From Streptomyces rugosispiralis (GTDB lineage: Bacteria > Actinomycetota > Actinomycetes > Streptomycetales > Streptomycetaceae): 64,000 nt of DNA. The stretch spans positions 124,001 through 188,000 of the forward strand of contig NZ_JANIAA010000004.1 in assembly GCF_024505145.1 (NCBI RefSeq), in the 5' to 3' direction. Under the pieces are notes generated by a model. The model worked only from the letters and a program-made list of their open reading frames with translations. It ran no database searches and was not told the DNA's origin. Positions within the stretch are counted from its first letter, which is position 1; every line of letters starts with the position of its first letter. The translations under genes and the position numbers were made by a program. Below, piece after piece: positions 61,830 through 64,000 of the stretch.

Positions 61830-63112
61830 CCTTTCCGGACACCCCGTCCGCCACGGTCACGATCGTCGGTGGCGGAGTCGTCGGCCTGGCCTGCGCCCAC
61901 TACCTCAGTGGCGCCGGGCTGCGGGTCACCGTCCTCGAACGCGACCGGCTGGGCAGCGGCGCGTCCCGCGGCAACGCCGGGGAGGTCTGCCCCGACCTGG
62001 TCGAACCGCTGGCCGCGCCCGGTGTCATCGGTACGGCGCTGCGCGGACTGCGCCGCCAGGACAGCGCGCTGGCGATCCACCCCCCGGCCGGTGCCGAACT
62101 GCTGCGGTTCCTGGTCCGGTTCGGGATGCGGGCCACCTCGCGCCACTACGCGCGGGGGGCCGCCGCCCTCGGCGCGCTCGCGAGGGGCACCTTCGGGCTC
62201 TTCGAGGAGCTGGAGGCGGCCGGGGTGGACGGGGCGGCGCACAAGGACGGCTTCCTGTTCGCCTTCCCCTCCCGCGAGTACGCCGCCGAGGCGCTCGCCG
62301 CCTTCCGCCGGCTGGACGCGCCCGTCGCGCCCGGCGGTGTGCTGGAGGGGGCCCGCCTCGCGGAGGCGGAGCCCTCGCTCACCGAGGGCGCGCGGGCGGG
62401 GTTCGTGGTGGAGCGTCAGTGGTCCCTGGACCCCTCGCTCTTCGTGGACCGGCTCGCCGAGCGGCTGCGGAGCGACGGGGTGGAGCTGGTCGAGGGGGCG
62501 CGGGTGTCATCCATCGTGGACCGCTCCGGCGGGACCGAGGTCCGGACCTCGGCGGGCACCTTCCGCGCCGATGCGGTGGTCATCGCCGCGGGCATCGGCT
62601 CGCGGGAGCTGGTGCGGGGGCTCGGCAAGGACATCGATCTGGTGGCGGGCAAGGGCTACAGCTTCTCGGTGGCGGCCGAACCGCCGCCCTCCCGCCTGGT
62701 CCACCTCGGCGCGGCCAAGGTGGTGCTCACGCCGATGGGGAAGCGGGTCCGGGTCGCCGGGACGATGGAGTTCGAGCGCGACGCCGACCGGTTCCGGCAG
62801 CGGCGCATCGAGGCCATCGTGGCCGCCGCGCGCCCGTATCTGCGCCACGCCGACTGGGACGACCGCCAGGAGGAGTGGGTGGGGCCGCGGCCCATGACCC
62901 CCGATGGGCTGCCGCTGATCGGCCCGGTGCCGGGTCACCCCCGGGTGCTGCTGGCCACCGGCCACAACATGCTCGGGCTGATGCTCGCGCCCGCCACCGG
63001 CCGGCTGGTGGCCGGACTGCTGACGGGGACGGCGGATCCAGGGCTTTCCTCCACTTTCGCCCCGGTACGGAGTGTTCGTCGGTACTCTTGGCGTGTACAT
63101 GGCGCTCGTTGA
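61826..63112 (+). CDS. FAD-dependent oxidoreductase (DadA, D-amino-acid dehydrogenase-like)
   Basis: 428 aa. FAD motif VTIVGGGVVGLACAHYLSGAG (~9-29), SRGNAGEVCPDLVEPLAAPG, a C-terminal GPRPMTPDGLPLIGPVPGHPRVLLATGHNMLGLMLAP, all typical of DadA/glycine-oxidase-type enzymes. It oxidises an amine or amino acid imported by the coupled MFS transporter. Partly ATG 61826 in ATGA overlap. Confidence 0.9.
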   Translation: MTFPDTPSATVTIVGGGVVGLACAHYLSGAGLRVTVLERDRLGSGASRGNAGEVCPDLVEPLAAPGVIGTALRGLRRQDSALAIHPPAGAELLRFLVRFGMRATSRHYARGAAALGALARGTFGLFEELEAAGVDGAAHKDGFLFAFPSREYAAEALAAFRRLDAPVAPGGVLEGARLAEAEPSLTEGARAGFVVERQWSLDPSLFVDRLAERLRSDGVELVEGARVSSIVDRSGGTEVRTSAGTFRADAVVIAAGIGSRELVRGLGKDIDLVAGKGYSFSVAAEPPPSRLVHLGAAKVVLTPMGKRVRVAGTMEFERDADRFRQRRIEAIVAAARPYLRHADWDDRQEEWVGPRPMTPDGLPLIGPVPGHPRVLLATGHNMLGLMLAPATGRLVAGLLTGTADPGLSSTFAPVRSVRRYSWRVHGAR

Positions 63113-63139
63113 AGCGCCCTGACACCCAAGGAGCTTGCA

Positions 63140-64000
63140 GTGGTCAGTCGCAGAACCCTGCTCACGAGCACACTGGGCATCACCGGCGGCCTTCTCCTCC
63201 CCACGGCGGGCGCCGGCGCGGCGCCCGCCGACTGGTCCCGGGCGGTGGTGGACTCCACCATCGCCCGCAAACCGGACCCCAAGACCCTCGGGGGCTGGGG
63301 CTACACCCAAGGGCTCTTCCTGCTGGGCGCCTACCGCGTCTACCAGCGGGTCAAGGAGGCCTCGTACCTGGCGTACATCAAGGGGTGGGTGGACAACTTC
63401 GTCGACGCCGACGGCCATATGAGCCGGAGCTTCGACAACCTGGACGCGATGCAGTCCGGCAATCTGCTGCTGATCCTCCACCAGGAGACCGGCGATCCGC
63501 GCTATCGGACCGCCGCCGACCAGATCCGGGCCCGCATCACCACCTATCCGCGCACCGCGGACGGCGGGATGTGGCACGCCACCGGCAAGACCAATGAGCT
63601 GTGGGGCGACGGTGTCTTCATGGCCCAGCCCTTCCTGCTGCGCTACGGCATCGCCTACGGCGACGAGACGTTCGCGTACGAGGAGGTCACCAGGAACCTC
63701 TCGACGTACTTCCGCCACCTCAAGGCGGCCAACGGGCTGATCTACCACGCGTATGACGCCGACGGCGACGCCCCCTGGAAGCCCGACCCCACCACCGGCA
63801 CCTCCGCCCACTTCTGGGCACGGGCCATCGGCTGGACCGCGATGACCCATGTCGAGGTGCTGGAGCTGCTCCCCGCGAACCATCCGCGCCGCGCCGAACT
63901 GCTCGGTAACGTACGGCACTTGGCGAAGGGCTTCACGCGCTACCAGGACGCGGCCACCGGCCGCTGGTTCCAGGTCGTCGACAAGGCGAGCGACCCCGGC
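63140..64000 (+). CDS. Secreted GH88/GH105-type hydrolase (unsaturated glucuronyl/rhamnogalacturonyl), 5' part
   Basis: 287 codons from GTG 63140 to the window edge, no stop. AAGGAG is 6 bases upstream. The N-terminus SRRTLLTSTLGITGGLLLPTAGAGA is a signal peptide, possibly Tat-type because of the Arg-Arg. The (alpha/alpha)6 barrel shows WGYTQGLFLLGAYRVY, NELWGDGVFMAQPFLLRYG, the catalytic Asp motif, and HFWARAIGWTAMTHVEVLELL. The family cleaves unsaturated uronic-acid disaccharides from pectin or glycosaminoglycans. The rest of the gene lies beyond 64000. Confidence 0.88.
   Translation, partial: MVSRRTLLTSTLGITGGLLLPTAGAGAAPADWSRAVVDSTIARKPDPKTLGGWGYTQGLFLLGAYRVYQRVKEASYLAYIKGWVDNFVDADGHMSRSFDNLDAMQSGNLLLILHQETGDPRYRTAADQIRARITTYPRTADGGMWHATGKTNELWGDGVFMAQPFLLRYGIAYGDETFAYEEVTRNLSTYFRHLKAANGLIYHAYDADGDAPWKPDPTTGTSAHFWARAIGWTAMTHVEVLELLPANHPRRAELLGNVRHLAKGFTRYQDAATGRWFQVVDKASDPG

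Overview
The window is high-GC DNA (about 70% or more) with Streptomyces-type gene style: GGAGG-like ribosome sites, many ATGA stop/start overlaps, GTG starts, rare TTA codons and many secreted glycosidases. The genus is inferred from gene content (snapalysin, CebR box, FxSxx-type genes, DUF1876, LysM). No rRNA, tRNA or CRISPR array was recognised.

Layout. 1-224: 3' end of a snapalysin-type protease. 281-3473: DeoR regulator, divergent HpaI-type aldolase, and a FAD oxidoreductase. 3505-8538: minus-strand DeoR - binding protein - two permeases - zinc dehydrogenase operon of polyol type, with no ATPase gene. 8817-15370: DeoR plus GH4 glycosidase, divergent from a PfkB kinase and a second sugar ABC importer, also without ATPase. 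15425-19076: DUF72, phosphoribosyltransferase, DUF1876, LysM and DUF4232 genes.

19237-30512 is the most unusual part. A 57-aa FxsA-like precursor peptide is followed at once by an HExxH-type putative peptide hydroxylase with two TTA codons. Facing them is an overlapping three-gene operon: a VMAP-C conflict-system protein, a MoxR-like ATPase, and a 1454-aa protein joining a vWA-like region, an NB-ARC ATPase and TPRs. Upstream on the same strand lie a nucleosidase with a C-terminal effector-associated-like domain and a four-helix membrane protein. Together they look like an NTP-dependent conflict or signalling system joined to a RiPP-like peptide, without the radical SAM enzyme usual for FxSxx systems.

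30558-40969: an AAA/Fis regulator with an internal minisatellite, a divergent phenol-hydroxylase-like monooxygenase, a YceI fusion protein, a GH43-like enzyme with TTA codons in its signal peptide (followed by a copy of the YceI 3' end), a DUF3761 protein, glutathione peroxidase, a GH9 cellulase behind a perfect CebR box, and an ECF41-type sigma factor.

41196-44478: a glycosyltransferase whose 3' end recurs about 2 kb downstream as an imperfect 174-bp direct repeat, bracketing a frameshifted XRE regulator, a 19-bp palindrome and a 64-aa ORF. 44441-51218: CitE-like lyase, CaiB-type CoA-transferase, divergent LysR and CitMHS transporter, and a 3-hydroxybutyrate oligomer hydrolase. 51275-58657: dehydrogenase, GH92 mannosidase behind a LacI-type palindrome, SDR, and a FluG-like amidohydrolase/glutamine-synthetase pair. 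58807-59001 is a MITE-like inverted-repeat block. 59048-64000: CdaR-type regulator, MFS transporter, DadA-like oxidoreductase, and a secreted GH88/105-type hydrolase cut by the window end.
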